Source of the DNA: Neobacillus sp. CF12 | GTDB lineage: Bacteria > Bacillota > Bacilli > Bacillales > Cytobacillaceae | Reading direction: 5' to 3' | DNA length: 64,000 nucleotides | NCBI RefSeq assembly: GCF_030348765.1 | Contig: NZ_JAUCEU010000007.1 | Span: forward strand, 3,289,501 to 3,353,500 | Shown: positions 1-11,332 of the stretch, piece after piece | Position numbering within the stretch: the stretch's first letter is position 1 | Layout: every line of letters starts with the position of its first letter | Notes under the pieces: model-generated | The model's database searches: none | What the model was told of the DNA's origin: nothing | The model's input: only the letters and a program-made list of their open reading frames with translations | Made by a program: the position numbers and the translations under genes

Positions 1-530
1 TGAGCAAAGGTAGTAAAGCTCTCACTTAATCCACCAATAGGCTGCGCACCGTAAGGCGGACGGTCAAAGTAAATAGAAGTGATTCCATATACTCCAATCA
101 TCATACCTAAGGTTGCAATAAACGGCGGTACATGAAACTTAGAAACAATAAATCCATTTAATGATCCAAATAAACCCGTTACCAGCATGGCAATAATAAT
201 CGGAACAAATAAAGGTAATTCCGGTAAGTTAGGATACATTTTATAAGCATAATCACCTGCTTGAAGCAAAGAAGCGGAGACTACTGCTGCAAGTCCGACC
301 ATCCGCCCTGCAGATAAGTCTGTCCCTCCCAATATCAGGATACCGGCAATCCCAAGTGCGATAATAATCCTGGACGATGACTGACTTAGGATATTAATCA
401 AGTTGGTCATGGATAAAAAGTCAGGAGACGCAATCACAATCCCAATAACTAGTAGAATTAAAAATACATAAATAACATTATCAAACAGCCATTTTACAAC
501 ATTCGACTTTTTTGTAGCCTGAGTATTCAT
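1..530 (-). CDS. mglC: Galactose/methyl-galactoside ABC transporter permease MglC (partial, 3' end outside window)
   Basis: This is the membrane permease of a galactose / methyl-galactoside importer; only the N-terminal 176 or so residues are in the window and the frame stays open to base 1. The translation starts MNTQATKKSNVVKW and runs into hydrophobic segments, then the BPD_transp_2-type stretch GIAGILILGGTDLSAGRMVGL that is typical of RbsC/MglC/XylH permeases. The ATG at 530 lies 13 bases after the mglA stop and follows a GGAGGAG ribosome site. The order mglB-mglA-mglC is the canonical one, so it should form the transmembrane dimer energised by MglA. The family assignment is firm; galactose specificity rests on MglB and on the neighbouring gal operon. 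Confidence 0.93.
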   Translation of the reverse strand, partial: MNTQATKKSNVVKWLFDNVIYVFLILLVIGIVIASPDFLSMTNLINILSQSSSRIIIALGIAGILILGGTDLSAGRMVGLAAVVSASLLQAGDYAYKMYPNLPELPLFVPIIIAMLVTGLFGSLNGFIVSKFHVPPFIATLGMMIGVYGITSIYFDRPPYGAQPIGGLSESFTTFA

Positions 531-543
531 TTTGCTTCTCCTC

Positions 544-2046
544 CTAATACAACGCAGCCAGTCGCATAATTTCTTCTTGCGTGGTTGTTTTTGTTTCTAC
601 GATTCCGGCTGCTCTTCCATTACTCATTACTAAGATTCTATCTGTTACCCCTAAAAGTTCAGGCATTTCTGAAGAAATCATAATAATTCCTTTTCCTTGG
701 GCAGCTAATTCGTTAATAAGTTGATAAATTTCAAATTTTGCTCCGACATCAATTCCCCTTGTTGGCTCATCCAGCAATAATATATCCGGTTTCGTGAGCA
801 GCCAGCGGCCAATAATAACCTTCTGCTGATTACCACCCGATAAACTTCCAATTGGTGTTTTTTGCGAAGGCGTTTTGACCTTCATTGAATCTATCACCCA
901 TTTTGTATCATCATGAACTTTGCTTTCTGATAGAAACAATCCTTTTCGGTACTGCGGCAGGTTAGCAATAATTGAGTTAAAGCTAATGCTGAGTTGGGGA
1001 TAAATGCCCGTTGTTCTTCTTTCTTCGGTCACTAACGCAAAACCATTTTTAATCGCATGCTGTGGTGAATGATTATTGACCACTTTTCCATTTAGTTCAA
1101 TGCTTCCTGATTTGAGCCCTCTAATACCGAATAGAGCTTCCATTACTTCAGTCCGTTTGGATCCGACCAAACCGGCAACCCCCAATATTTCCCCTTTTCT
1201 TAACTCAAAGTTGATATTGGTAAAAGAACCTTCTGTTTCGGCAGTTAAATCCTTTACCTTAAGGGTTACCTCTCCAGGTTGATTGACTTTTTGCGGGAAC
1301 CGCTGTGATAAATCACGGCCAACCATTAGCTTAATGATTTCGTCCGTGGTTAACTCTTTCGCGCTTTTCGTCGCAATATACTGGCCGTCACGCATAATCG
1401 TCACTTCGTCAGAGATTTTTAAGATTTCTTCCATCTTGTGTGAAATATAGATGATCGCTACGTTTTCCTTTTGAAGCTTCTTTATGATGGTAAATAAATG
1501 ATTAACTTCTTTTTCTGTAAGGGAGGAAGTTGGCTCATCCATTACAATCAGTTTTGAATGATAAGAAACAGCTTTTGCAATTTCCACCATCTGCATTTCT
1601 GAGACAGATAGGGTGCTTACCTTGCTGCGTGGGTCAATATTGATATCCAAACTCTTAAAAATTGCCGAGGTTTCCTCATACATCTTCTTTTCATCAATAA
1701 AGATGCCCCTTTTCGGATATCTTCCCAGCCAAATATTATCCATTACATTTTGCTGTCGGACTTGGTTCAGTTCCTGGTGGACCATTGAAACTCCGTTTTC
1801 AAGCGCTTGCTTCGAATTCGCGAACGAAACCTCTTTCCCATCCAACAGGATTTTCCCTTCATCCATTGAATAAATTCCGAATAAGCACTTCATTAAGGTT
1901 GATTTTCCAGCACCATTCTCACCCATTAAGGCATGTACGGACCCTGCCTTCACTTTTAGGGAAACGCTATTAAGAGCGATTACACCAGGAAATCTTTTTG
2001 TTAAATTAATCATTTCTAGTAAATTGGCTGAATTTGCTTCTGACAT
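544..2046 (-). CDS. mglA: Galactose/methyl-galactoside ABC transporter ATP-binding protein MglA
   Basis: Double ATPase of the CUT2 class, 500 residues (family about 500-506), which powers uptake through MglC. The first nucleotide-binding domain has a perfect Walker [10 protein letters not shown], at residues 42-50, an LSVSE signature near 146 and Walker B LIVMDEP near 166. The second domain has the degenerate Walker A expected in this family ([10 protein letters not shown]), a clear LSGGNQQKV signature and [12 protein letters not shown] start it at the ATG at 2046 because AAGGAGG sits 7 bases upstream; a GTG 24 bases further up (2070) has no such site. It follows mglB after a structured 222-bp gap and precedes mglC by 13 bp, so the three are co-transcribed, with a likely step down after mglB. 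Confidence 0.95.
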   Translation of the reverse strand: MSEANSANLLEMINLTKRFPGVIALNSVSLKVKAGSVHALMGENGAGKSTLMKCLFGIYSMDEGKILLDGKEVSFANSKQALENGVSMVHQELNQVRQQNVMDNIWLGRYPKRGIFIDEKKMYEETSAIFKSLDINIDPRSKVSTLSVSEMQMVEIAKAVSYHSKLIVMDEPTSSLTEKEVNHLFTIIKKLQKENVAIIYISHKMEEILKISDEVTIMRDGQYIATKSAKELTTDEIIKLMVGRDLSQRFPQKVNQPGEVTLKVKDLTAETEGSFTNINFELRKGEILGVAGLVGSKRTEVMEALFGIRGLKSGSIELNGKVVNNHSPQHAIKNGFALVTEERRTTGIYPQLSISFNSIIANLPQYRKGLFLSESKVHDDTKWVIDSMKVKTPSQKTPIGSLSGGNQQKVIIGRWLLTKPDILLLDEPTRGIDVGAKFEIYQLINELAAQGKGIIMISSEMPELLGVTDRILVMSNGRAAGIVETKTTTQEEIMRLAALY

Positions 2047-2146
2047 GCTTAAACCTCCTTGCCTAACCATTTAACATGCATTTTTTTATAAAATGAATTT
2101 AGTTTTCATCAGTCCTGCTTCATTTGAATGCTTAGAAACATTGCCC

Positions 2147-2253
2147 CGAACGAAGGAAAAGAAAATCGATCCTTTTCCTTCGTTCGAGGAGCGCCATTAG
2201 GGGTGTCCCCTAGGAAAAATTGAACTGCATTTTCCCCCGGACTTGGCGCTTCC
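2147..2253 (-). other. Intercistronic stem-loops between mglB and mglA
   Basis: A perfect 15-bp inverted repeat (2147-2161 with 2172-2186, loop about 10 nt) lies in the 222-bp gap between mglB and mglA. A smaller hairpin (TAGGGG-TGT-CCCCTA, 2198-2212) lies next to it, flanked by a weaker outer pairing (2188-2195 with 2245-2253). In the transcribed direction the large stem is not followed by a T-run. It is better read as a 3'-end stabiliser or partial terminator that keeps mglB mRNA more abundant than mglAC than as a full terminator. The pairing is seen directly; the function is inferred. Confidence 0.7.
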
Positions 2254-2268
2254 CTCTTTTTTTACCTT

Positions 2269-3333
2269 TTACTTATAAGCGTCTTTACCAACTTGGATAT
2301 TGTCCTTTGTGATTTCAACGTAAGGTACACGTACTGCTTTTTTATCATCTAACTTCCACTCTGTTCCTTCTAAAACGTCCTTACCGTTTGCAGCATTAGC
2401 TGCAAGTTGAACAGTTGCTGCACCTTGGTTTTTCGCATCATTTAGGACGGTTCCAACCATTTTTCCTTTTTCAATCATTTCAAGTGCTTCTGGGATCGCA
2501 TCTACACCTACAACTGGCATAAACTTATCACCTGAGAAGTAACCTGCTTTTTCAAGAGAAGCAATCGCACCTAACGCCATACCGTCGTTATTTGCAATAA
2601 CAAATTCGATATCTTCATTGTATTTTGCAATCCAAGCATCCATTTTTTCAGTTGCTTTCATTGCATCCCACATGCCTGTATCTAAAGCTAATTCGTCTAC
2701 TTCAATTCCTTTTTCCTTAACTGTATCAATAACAAACTTTGTACGGGCTTCTGCATCAGGATGTCCTGGTTCACCTTTTAAGAGAACGTATTGAATCTTG
2801 CCATCACCATTTTTATCCCATTTAGCTTTATTTGCTTCCCAGGCCTTAGCAATTAATTCACCTTGAATCACACCTGATTCAGAAGAAGTAGTTCCGACAT
2901 AATAAGCTTTTTCATAGCCCGCCAATACACTTGCATCTGGCTCTTTGTTAAAGAAGATAACTGGAATATCCTTCACTTTTGCTTTATCAATAATAGTTTG
3001 TGCTGCCTTTGGATCTACTAGATTAATAGCTAGAGATTTTGCTCCTTTTGCAATAAGTGTATCTACTTGTTCTACCTGCTTCGCTTGGTCATTTTGTGAG
3101 TCATTTAACATTAAATTAACTTTTCCATCTGCTGCCGTCTCCATTGCACGACGAACATAGGACATGAAGTTGTCATCGAATTTGTAAATCGTTGCACCTA
3201 CTGCTGGAAGGTCGCCGTCCTTGCCTTTTCCAGAATCTGTGGAACTTTTTTCTGTACCGCCGCAGCCAGTTGCTAATAGAATGCTAGACGCAACTGTTAA
3301 TGATAAAATTAACCCTTTTTTCTTTTTAAACAT
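2269..3333 (-). CDS. mglB: Galactose/methyl-galactoside-binding lipoprotein MglB
   Basis: Extracellular solute receptor of the Mgl importer, 354 residues. It begins with a lysine-rich n-region, a hydrophobic stretch and the lipobox LATGC, so it should be lipid-anchored at Cys24 on the outer face of the membrane. The mature part is a Peripla_BP_4 sugar-binding fold with MglB-like features, including the early [14 protein letters not shown] helix, [10 protein letters not shown], and [13 protein letters not shown] toward the C-terminal lobe. AAGGAGA precedes the ATG. A terminator isolates it from the upstream two-component operon, so it has its own promoter. The upstream gap also contains a cre-like site. 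It is first gene of mglBAC. Galactose or beta-methyl-galactoside as ligand is inferred from family resemblance and gal context. Confidence 0.93.
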   Translation of the reverse strand: MFKKKKGLILSLTVASSILLATGCGGTEKSSTDSGKGKDGDLPAVGATIYKFDDNFMSYVRRAMETAADGKVNLMLNDSQNDQAKQVEQVDTLIAKGAKSLAINLVDPKAAQTIIDKAKVKDIPVIFFNKEPDASVLAGYEKAYYVGTTSSESGVIQGELIAKAWEANKAKWDKNGDGKIQYVLLKGEPGHPDAEARTKFVIDTVKEKGIEVDELALDTGMWDAMKATEKMDAWIAKYNEDIEFVIANNDGMALGAIASLEKAGYFSGDKFMPVVGVDAIPEALEMIEKGKMVGTVLNDAKNQGAATVQLAANAANGKDVLEGTEWKLDDKKAVRVPYVEITKDNIQVGKDAYK

Positions 3334-3396
3334 GTCATCTTCTCCTTTTGCTCTTTGTGTAAAGGCCCTGGTAAACTTCGCTTACCTCAACCTAAT

Positions 3397-3410
3397 TGAA
3401 AGCCCTTACA
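3397..3410 (-). promoter_or_regulatory. cre-like site upstream of mglB
   Basis: On the minus strand this reads TGTAAGGGCTTTCA, 63 bases upstream of the mglB start. It matches the CcpA cre consensus TGNAANCGNWNNCA except that the central C is G. A nearly identical 14-mer lies upstream of the binding-protein gene at 51656-53008. It sits just after a plausible -35/-10 pair (TTGAAC...TACTAT). CcpA binding is inferred, and the altered centre lowers confidence. Confidence 0.45.
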
Positions 3411-3498
3411 CATATAGTAGCATCGGGAGAATTCGTTCAATAGTTCCAACCTATAGCACATATTTGCGAATTCCTAGACTTTTTTGTTCACACTAAAA

Positions 3499-3526
3499 AA
3501 GACCGATCCATTTACGAATCAGTCTT
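3499..3526 (-). terminator. Rho-independent terminator after the receptor-kinase-regulator operon
   Basis: On the minus strand AAGACTGAT pairs with ATCGGTCTT (one G-U wobble) around a 10-nt loop, followed by a run of six T. It begins 16 bases after the stop of the response regulator gene and separates that operon from mglB. Confidence 0.85.
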
Positions 3527-3541
3527 AAAAATGAAACTCTA

Positions 3542-5128
3542 TTAACTTACCGTTTCCCTGCGAAACTCGGTAGGCGATAAACCTGTTTGTTTTTTAAACA
3601 CACGACTAAAGTAATTCGGATCCTTATAGCCGACAGAATAGCATATTTCCTTCAAGCTCTTTGAAGAGTCAACCATTTCTAGTTTTGCCTGCTTAATCCT
3701 TATTTCCGTTACGTAATCAATAAAGGTCATCCCAAAACGGTCTTTAAATAATTTACTTAAATAAAAAGGACTGAGTTCCACATAATCTGCTACATGTTCC
3801 AATGTAATACAATCCGCATAATGATTCTCTATATATTCCTTTGCTTTATGTAGCATTCCCTTGGCATGGCTGTTTCTCCACAACTGAACATGCTGGACGA
3901 CTTTCAATAAATTCGATTTTCCCTGTTCTAAAATTCCGTTACTATCCTCTGCCTCATCAATCGTCAAGGATGCTTCAAACTGTATCCCTAAATCATGCAG
4001 CATGCGGGAAAGAAGAATAAACAACTCATCAAGTGACTTTTTCACTGCAGACGCTCTTAATCCTTTGTTTGCGATAAGCTTGTTTACGAACGAATCAAAT
4101 ATAAACATTACTTGATTTAAATCACCCTGACGGACCCCATCCAGCAATTTTTTCTCAATCTCCAACACATCCGAAACAGAAGGCAGTTCAGTTGCTCCTT
4201 GTTTCCCGCTAAATAAATATTTTCGATTTGGCGTTTTTAATAGCTGCTGTAAGGCTACTACCGCCTCATGATAAGATTTGTTAAGTTCTTGGCCTTGACT
4301 GTAGGGAAGACCTATCCCAACTCTTAAATCTGCATTTATTTGATTTTTTTGGAAAGAGCTAAATAGACTCTCAATGGCTGCCTGTGCACTTGTTTTAAAC
4401 TGGACTTTATCAGGCATTTGTTTACAAAGAAATAAAACAGGTACTTGAGAGTCTGTCATCGGTCCTATCATGACTTCTTCCTTTTTTACTACTGTTTTCA
4501 TTACATCCTTTAACCATAAATAAAAGTTTTGTTTTTCATGTAGTCCAAGGTCACCTTTTTCCTTAGGCAGGAGAGAGAACAGCATAATATAGCCAGAGGT
4601 AATTTCAACACCTAACAGTTGACCCCAATGATCAAAAGATATGTCTTGGACTTGGTTTAAAATCAGCGAAGATACCCACTCTTTCTGAGCAATGGAAACA
4701 GCCCGGTCAAGGTTCTCACGCAAATTTTGCTGTTCTTTCATAGACTTGCGCTCTTCAAAAATTTCAGCAGAAACACGTTGTAAACTCTCAAGAATGTCTT
4801 GTATTCTACTAGGTTTTAAGATGTATTCTTTGACACCCTGCTGCATAACCTCTTTGGCATATTCAAACGTATTAAAGGCTGAAACCATGATAAATCGGAT
4901 GCCCGGATCAGTACTTTTGATTTCCTTTACGGCTTGAACACCATCTATTCCTGGCATTTTTATGTCCATAAAGATGATATCCGGCTTATGTTCTCTAGCC
5001 ATTTCAATCGCCTTTCTGCCGTTAGGTGCTTCACCAATTACCATTACGTTCTCTGAAGAGTTGTTTATGATCTTCGTCAATGCTTTTCTCTCTAGCACCT
5101 CATCATCCACAATAAGAATCTTCAACAA
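3542..5128 (-). CDS. AraC-type response regulator (YesN family), partner of the 5103-6587 kinase
   Basis: DNA-binding response regulator of about 528 residues. The N-terminal receiver domain has the acidic pair in ILIVDDE, the phospho-acceptor Asp in [11 protein letters not shown] and the late Lys in YILKP. A long middle region is followed by a C-terminal pair of AraC/XylS helix-turn-helix motifs ([20 protein letters not shown] and the [16 protein letters not shown] region). I choose the TTG at 5128: GGGAGG lies 8 bases upstream, whereas the GTG at 5149 would place that ribosome site inside the gene. The start overlaps the kinase gene by 26 bases, implying translational coupling. It is last in the receptor-kinase-regulator operon and immediately upstream of mglB, its most likely target. 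Confidence 0.9.
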   Translation of the reverse strand: MLKILIVDDEVLERKALTKIINNSSENVMVIGEAPNGRKAIEMAREHKPDIIFMDIKMPGIDGVQAVKEIKSTDPGIRFIMVSAFNTFEYAKEVMQQGVKEYILKPSRIQDILESLQRVSAEIFEERKSMKEQQNLRENLDRAVSIAQKEWVSSLILNQVQDISFDHWGQLLGVEITSGYIMLFSLLPKEKGDLGLHEKQNFYLWLKDVMKTVVKKEEVMIGPMTDSQVPVLFLCKQMPDKVQFKTSAQAAIESLFSSFQKNQINADLRVGIGLPYSQGQELNKSYHEAVVALQQLLKTPNRKYLFSGKQGATELPSVSDVLEIEKKLLDGVRQGDLNQVMFIFDSFVNKLIANKGLRASAVKKSLDELFILLSRMLHDLGIQFEASLTIDEAEDSNGILEQGKSNLLKVVQHVQLWRNSHAKGMLHKAKEYIENHYADCITLEHVADYVELSPFYLSKLFKDRFGMTFIDYVTEIRIKQAKLEMVDSSKSLKEICYSVGYKDPNYFSRVFKKQTGLSPTEFRRETVS

Positions 5129-6587
5129 GCAGTCTTCCTCCCTTTGCACTGTTTGGAATGGTCAACTTAAACTTCGTACCTTTTCCCACGTCTGAATGTA
5201 TTTCAATAATGTCATTTTGATGGTAAAAGAGTTGCAGCCTGCGAATTACATTTTTTACTCCTATACCTGTCGAATGACCTTTAGATTTATCCGGTACATA
5301 TCCTTCTTCTATTTCTGTTCCCGTTACATAATTTAGCAGTCTATTTTTGGTGCTTTCATCCATTCCATCCCCATTATCAACAATCTCTACATTAATTCTG
5401 TCATTACTTCTGTATATATTGAGTTGGATTTCTGCATTTTCCTCATAGGATTCAACACCGTGTATGAATGCATTTTCGATTAATGGCTGCAGCGTCAAAC
5501 TAGGTATTTCTATATCTAAACAATCCTCTTCTATTTCTGTTATGAATTGAATTCGATCTCCAAACCTTGTTTGTTGAATAAAAAAGTATTCTTTTACAAT
5601 TAGAACTTCATCCCTTAGTGTGGCAGCTTTATTCAAATCACCACCCAGGTTGTATCGAAGTAATGTTGCGACAGATTCAATTAATCTAGAAGTATGCTCC
5701 GCCTCTTCTAGGTAGGCCATCTTTGAAACCGTATTCAATGTATTGAATAAAAAATGTGGATTGATTTGGTTTTGAAGACTCCTAAGTTCTAATTCTTTTA
5801 GGAGTTTATCCAGCTCTGATTTCTGTTTAATTTCTTGTACCAATTGCCTAAGGTTGGAGCGCATTTGGTTAAAAGTTTCAGTTAATGGCTTTAATTCATC
5901 CTTGGTGGTTATTTTAATATCTTCACCAGATAAATTGCCTTTTGAGATTTGCCGGGCTGCCTCGGATAAACGAGTAATCGGTTTTGTAATTCCGCCAGAA
6001 ATCCAAAGTGCGATCAATGTACTGAGAAAAAAAGCAGCAGCAAAAAGGGAAAAGGACATTAGTTTATAATAATGATTTTGCCTCTCCATTTGGTCATAGA
6101 AATTTTGATAGTCTGTTAGCTTATTATTTAGGAGTGCAAGTGTACTTTCATGGAGGAAACCAGCTATTTTTAATGCTTCATTTAAGTGATCCGAATACTC
6201 GTTAATATTGTCTTTATGAAAAGCTTCTATCGTTGCATCACATTCTTCTAGAAAGCTATTTATCATATTCTGGTAATTAATAACCGCTATATCATTCGAT
6301 TGCATTTCTTTATTAAAAAGCCATCGGTCATTCAGCAACTTAGATTTTTCCAGGTTATAGTCTTTTAAATAGGAACCTTCCTTATCTAACAAATACCCCT
6401 GCAGGTTTTCCGTAATGGTCGTGGTTCGCTGGGAGATATCATTTAACATAAGAAACCGTTCAAAACTATCATCATATTCATTTATAAGGTTTTCACTACT
6501 TTGATAAAAAAAGACTCCTACTGACGTTAACAACACGACAAGAACGATGAAATACAGCAGTAATTTGGAGCGGATTCGAAATAACAT
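5103..6587 (-). CDS. Sensor histidine kinase, YesM/LytS type
   Basis: Membrane histidine kinase of 494 residues. A first membrane segment ([20 protein letters not shown]) is followed by a roughly 150-residue, largely helical outer region and a second membrane segment near residue 185. Then come a HAMP linker ([19 protein letters not shown]), a coiled coil, the His_kinase box with the phospho-acceptor in [10 protein letters not shown], and an ATPase domain with [14 protein letters not shown] and GIGVKNV. The start shares one base with the stop of the receptor gene (TAATG), and the 3' end overlaps the regulator gene. The absence of a recognisable sugar-sensing domain in the kinase fits sensing through the adjacent receptor protein. 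Confidence 0.93.
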   Translation of the reverse strand: MLFRIRSKLLLYFIVLVVLLTSVGVFFYQSSENLINEYDDSFERFLMLNDISQRTTTITENLQGYLLDKEGSYLKDYNLEKSKLLNDRWLFNKEMQSNDIAVINYQNMINSFLEECDATIEAFHKDNINEYSDHLNEALKIAGFLHESTLALLNNKLTDYQNFYDQMERQNHYYKLMSFSLFAAAFFLSTLIALWISGGITKPITRLSEAARQISKGNLSGEDIKITTKDELKPLTETFNQMRSNLRQLVQEIKQKSELDKLLKELELRSLQNQINPHFLFNTLNTVSKMAYLEEAEHTSRLIESVATLLRYNLGGDLNKAATLRDEVLIVKEYFFIQQTRFGDRIQFITEIEEDCLDIEIPSLTLQPLIENAFIHGVESYEENAEIQLNIYRSNDRINVEIVDNGDGMDESTKNRLLNYVTGTEIEEGYVPDKSKGHSTGIGVKNVIRRLQLFYHQNDIIEIHSDVGKGTKFKLTIPNSAKGGRLLVEDSYCG

Positions 6588-7582
6588 TATCTGTCAGCCT
6601 CCCCTTGGTGCTGATTGTTCAAAGGTAAATCGGCTGCTCTTATAATGCGAGTATTTGTATGAACAACAGGTGGGACCTTTTTGCCTTCAATAAGGTCAAT
6701 CATCATTTGGATGGCTCGGTAGCCCATTTCATATGGCTCCTGGACTACTGTCGCTTTAATCGTGCCTTCCGCAATGTAATCAAGTGTTTCAGGAAGCGTA
6801 TCAAATCCGATAATATAAACTCTACCTGGCTTCCTTTTTTCAACCACTTGGGCAATTCCAATTGCATCGAGTGCACTTGTCCCATAGAAGGCAGTTACTT
6901 CTGGGTAATCGGCCAATATTTGATAAGCCTTTTCAGCTGCCCGAACTCTACTAATCCCTGATTCTTCGACAGTAATAATCTTTATTCCCTCTTCAGACTT
7001 TACGGCGTCCTGGAACCCCTTAACACGCTGCTGCTGATGGTTTGCATAAAAATTACCCGTAATAATCGCAACATTCGCTTGACCTTTTGTATCTTCAATT
7101 AATGCTTTACCTGCTAAAAAACCTGAATAATAATTGTCTGTTCCAATATAAGCCATTCGGTTGCTATTGGCAGCATCAGTATCGATGGTTATCACTGGGA
7201 GTCTCTCTACGACCCTATTAATGAGCGGGGTAAATTGCTCATCACTCAAACCTTGAGTAAGAATTCCATCCACCTTAGACGCCATTGACATTTCAATTGT
7301 TTTTAAATGTTCGTCGATATTCGCCTGCTTTGGCCCAGCATACTCCAATAAAACACCGTATTCCTTTGCAGCCTGCTGTGCCCCTTTTTCAACTAGCCGC
7401 CAATAGTCATTGTCCAGCTCTTCCGGAACCAACACAAAATGATACTTATACTTATCTACAACTCTATCTCCCGAAGGCAAATCATGGGAAACAACCTTAT
7501 AACCATAAAAAATAGCAAATGCACAACTCACAAGAAAAAATAAAACCCCTACCACATAAGACATCAAAGAAAGCCCTTTCAT
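6587..7582 (-). CDS. Membrane-anchored sugar-binding receptor of a three-component signalling system
   Basis: 331 residues. A single N-terminal membrane segment ([22 protein letters not shown]) carries a Peripla_BP_4 (RbsB/XylF-like) domain with motifs such as [34 protein letters not shown] and [13 protein letters not shown]. There is a Cys in the membrane segment but no good lipobox, so it should stay membrane-anchored. It is the first gene of an operon with the YesM kinase (1-base overlap) and the YesN regulator, and is not next to its own permease. This layout matches the XylFII-LytS-YesN system of clostridia, in which a binding-protein homologue presents sugar to the kinase. Here I infer it senses galactose or a related sugar and switches on mglBAC. 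Confidence 0.85.
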   Translation of the reverse strand: MKGLSLMSYVVGVLFFLVSCAFAIFYGYKVVSHDLPSGDRVVDKYKYHFVLVPEELDNDYWRLVEKGAQQAAKEYGVLLEYAGPKQANIDEHLKTIEMSMASKVDGILTQGLSDEQFTPLINRVVERLPVITIDTDAANSNRMAYIGTDNYYSGFLAGKALIEDTKGQANVAIITGNFYANHQQQRVKGFQDAVKSEEGIKIITVEESGISRVRAAEKAYQILADYPEVTAFYGTSALDAIGIAQVVEKRKPGRVYIIGFDTLPETLDYIAEGTIKATVVQEPYEMGYRAIQMMIDLIEGKKVPPVVHTNTRIIRAADLPLNNQHQGEADR

Positions 7583-7620
7583 AAAACAACTCCAACCTTC
7601 TACAAATCTAGATAAAAAAC

Positions 7621-7649
7621 ATTATACGGAATAGACCAATATACGACAA
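7621..7649 (-). promoter_or_regulatory. Sigma-A promoter of the receptor-kinase-regulator operon
   Basis: Minus strand: -35 TTGTCG, 17-bp spacer, -10 TATAAT, about 40 bases upstream of the receptor start at 7582 and just downstream of the galR terminator. Confidence 0.7.
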
Positions 7650-7670
7650 TGTATAAATGGTGACAGGCAC

Positions 7671-7717
7671 CACAAAAACACAAATGTCCACCTGAGGTGG
7701 ACGTTTGTGTTTTTGTG
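7671..7717 (-). terminator. Strong terminator after galR
   Basis: Long hairpin: 14 bp (CACAAAAACACAAA with its complement), one mismatch, then GTCCACC-TGA-GGTGGAC. It starts 5 bases after the galR stop, and the minus-strand 3' arm is T-rich. The stem is nearly symmetric, so it may act in both directions. It ends the galKETMR operon. Confidence 0.88.
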
Positions 7718-7722
7718 TTTTT

Positions 7723-8712
<990 letters not shown>

Positions 8713-8715
8713 TCA

Positions 8716-9774
8716 TCAAACTCCTATTGTATTAGAAAAAAAGCGATACTTTGTTGTGGTACGATACACTTCCTCTGGGTTTAAAACAATTGTTGGGAAA
8801 TCAGGCTGGTTAATGGCATCAGGCAGACCCTGTGTTTCTAAGCACACACCTAAGTAATTCCTTGCACGAACACCCGAGATGGAATAAGGACCTTCCAGCT
8901 GATTCGCCGTATACAGAACCACACATGGCTGGTCAGTCGTAACCAACAATGTCCTGCCGCTCTCTTTTTCACTTAACGCCACTGTATTTTCTCCCTTTTT
9001 GGCAAAGATGAGCGGATGGTCGTAACCATTGCCGGCAAGCACATTCTGCGGATGGTCGGATTTAATCCCCGATTTCAATAGACGCCCATGCTTAAAATCG
9101 AAAGGGGTATTAGTAGAATCAATCAATTTTCCGGTAGGGATTAAATCTGATCCAAGCTCTAAAAAGCGATCACTTTCTAATTGGAGAATGTGCTCAGAAC
9201 AATCTCTTTTGATATTTCCACTTAGATTAAAATAAGAATGATTGGTTAAATTAACAATTGTTTTTTTGTCTGTTACCGCTTCATAGGAAATGCTCAGTTC
9301 ATTCTGATTGTTTAAAAGATAGACGATGGTCGTATCCAAATTCCCTGGATAGCCTTCTTCTCCATCTATACTACGATAGAAAAATTTCAAACCAACGGCA
9401 TTCTCTGTTTCAATGCTTTCCGTTTCCCAGATAACGGAATTAAAGCCTTTCTTACCGCCATGTAAATGGTTGGAACCCTCATTAGGGGTCAGTTGGTAAA
9501 CCTCGCCATCCAGTTCAAATTGTGAATGACTGATTCTTCCAGCCACTCGACCACACACCGAGCCAAAATATGGGGCTAAATCGATGTAATCCTCTATCTG
9601 ATCAAAACCAAGCACGACATTTTCAATTTTTCCGTTACGGTCAGGAACCATTATTTTTGTAATAATACAGCCATAATTCAGAACTGACACAGACATTCCC
9701 GATTCGTTGACAAGGGTATATTCAATCACTGACTCATCGTGATAACGACCAAAAAGTTTATCTAGTATTTTCAT
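8716..9774 (-). CDS. galM: Aldose 1-epimerase (galactose mutarotase), copy 1
   Basis: 352 residues, cytoplasmic; interconverts the anomers of galactose so that GalK receives alpha-galactose. Family signatures are present: NYGCIITKIMVPDR near the N-terminus, GRVAGRI, NHLHGGKKGF, the catalytic-His region NLTNHSYFNLSG, and the catalytic-Glu region CLETQGLPDAIN. A GGAGTGAAGGA ribosome site precedes the ATG. It lies between galT (67-bp gap) and galR (3-bp gap) in the Leloir operon. A second, clearly related mutarotase gene lies at 14737-15783, so the function is duplicated in this locus. Confidence 0.95.
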   Translation of the reverse strand: MKILDKLFGRYHDESVIEYTLVNESGMSVSVLNYGCIITKIMVPDRNGKIENVVLGFDQIEDYIDLAPYFGSVCGRVAGRISHSQFELDGEVYQLTPNEGSNHLHGGKKGFNSVIWETESIETENAVGLKFFYRSIDGEEGYPGNLDTTIVYLLNNQNELSISYEAVTDKKTIVNLTNHSYFNLSGNIKRDCSEHILQLESDRFLELGSDLIPTGKLIDSTNTPFDFKHGRLLKSGIKSDHPQNVLAGNGYDHPLIFAKKGENTVALSEKESGRTLLVTTDQPCVVLYTANQLEGPYSISGVRARNYLGVCLETQGLPDAINQPDFPTIVLNPEEVYRTTTKYRFFSNTIGV

Positions 9775-9841
9775 TATCCTTCACTCCATTTACACTTCAA
9801 AATATGAGCCATTATGTTATCACATGCTGTCAGCTTAAAAC

Positions 9842-11332
9842 CTACGATAATGACGAGATAAAACGTTTAAACCCTGCTCTGCCTTCTTCATCTCTCTTAT
9901 AAACACCAGCATCTTCTAAACATTTTAAAAACTTCTTCCCAGTCTCTTCTCTTACGATTGCTTCAACATTGGAATTTGTTGCAATATCTTGATACTTTTC
10001 TTTTAAAGCCGCTGCCCATTCCATATGGTACTCAGCAACCACTTCGGTTTTACCAACAATGAAATCTTCAACTTCTCTAAGTTCGTTCTTTAAGCGTGCT
10101 GGTAAAACAGCCAGTCCCATCACTTCGATTAATCCGATGTTTTCCCGCTTAATATGATGAACATCTTGATGAGGATGATAAATTCCAAGTGGATGTTCCT
10201 CACTTGTTCGGTTGTTGCGCAGAACTAGATCAAGTTCATAAAATCCCCGGTTTTTGCGTGCAATTGGTGTGATCGTATTATGCGGAATATCGCCCGTTTT
10301 TGCATGGATTCCTACACTTTCGTCGCTGTAATTTCTCCATGTTGATAGAATATACCCGCCTGCTTCTACAAGAGGACCAATTTCTTCAGAGCGTAATCGA
10401 ATAACAGACATCGGCCATTTTACAATCGAACCATGTACATGCGGGAAGCGATCCAACTCAAAACTCCACTCATCTTCTGCTTTCGCCATTGCAAAGTCAT
10501 AATGACCGCCCTGGTAATGATCGTGGGATAAAATAGACCCACCGACTATCGGTAAGTCAGCATTGGATCCAACAAAATAATGTGGGAACTGCTCGACAAA
10601 GCTTAATAACCGATGGAAGGCTGTTGCCGTAATCTTCATATCCCTATGTTCCTCTGACAATACGATACAATGCTCATTATAGTAAACATAAGGTGAATAT
10701 TGTAACAGCCAATTCTCTTCTAAAAGATTTAACCTGATCATACGGTGATTAGAGCGTGCCGGGTGGCCAATTCTCCCGGCATACCCTTCATTTTCAACAC
10801 ACAGCAAACATTTAGGATAATCTGTTTTCGCCACTGCACGTTCAAGTTCAATACTTTTAGGATCCTTTTCTGGTTTCGATAGATTTATGGTAATGTCTAG
10901 CTCACCATATTCCGTGTTAACCTTGTACTCAATATTATTGCTAATCCTCTTCATCTGAATGTAGTTACTATTCTTGCTTAAGTCATAAAAATACTCGGTT
11001 GCTGCCTGCGGACTCTGTTTATATTTATCATAAAAGATTTGATTAATCGTTGATGGACGCGCCATAAAGCAGTCCATTATTTTACTAGAAAAAATCTCTT
11101 TTTCATCAAAGATATCTTCAACAATACCTTGTGTACAGGCGTAGTCCACAATCTGTTCAAGTAAATCAGGTATTTCTAAATCAGACTCTCCATTGGACTC
11201 CTTAAACTCAACCAAATGCAAGAGTGAAAGGATTTGATTGCGGGCATAGATTTCGTCATCTGGCTCAATTAATTGAGCAGAAATGGCTTTATCGATTAAT
11301 TGTTGGATAAGCTGATTAATCACCACACTCAC
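9842..11332 (-). CDS. galT: Galactose-1-phosphate uridylyltransferase, Firmicutes (type 2) form
   Basis: 496 residues, the long class found in Bacilli, unrelated in length to the roughly 350-residue E. coli type. It transfers UMP from UDP-glucose to galactose 1-phosphate. The histidine-rich active-site segment is visible as GGSILSHDHYQGGHY, with the upstream nucleotide-binding half containing LCVENEGYAGR and SNHRMIRL, and late motifs YHPHQDVHHIKRENIGLIEVMG. The GTG at 11332 overlaps the galE stop (GTGA). Two further in-frame GTG codons within 9 bases could serve instead, since AGAGGTG lies just before them. It is tightly coupled to galE and galK, giving a complete Leloir set. Confidence 0.95.
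   Translation of the reverse strand: MSVVINQLIQQLIDKAISAQLIEPDDEIYARNQILSLLHLVEFKESNGESDLEIPDLLEQIVDYACTQGIVEDIFDEKEIFSSKIMDCFMARPSTINQIFYDKYKQSPQAATEYFYDLSKNSNYIQMKRISNNIEYKVNTEYGELDITINLSKPEKDPKSIELERAVAKTDYPKCLLCVENEGYAGRIGHPARSNHRMIRLNLLEENWLLQYSPYVYYNEHCIVLSEEHRDMKITATAFHRLLSFVEQFPHYFVGSNADLPIVGGSILSHDHYQGGHYDFAMAKAEDEWSFELDRFPHVHGSIVKWPMSVIRLRSEEIGPLVEAGGYILSTWRNYSDESVGIHAKTGDIPHNTITPIARKNRGFYELDLVLRNNRTSEEHPLGIYHPHQDVHHIKRENIGLIEVMGLAVLPARLKNELREVEDFIVGKTEVVAEYHMEWAAALKEKYQDIATNSNVEAIVREETGKKFLKCLEDAGVYKRDEEGRAGFKRFISSLS

Noticed and set aside
5126..5149. GTG at 5149 as start of the first YesN regulator
   Set aside because: The GGGAGG ribosome site would lie inside the gene; TTG at 5128 is correctly spaced after it.
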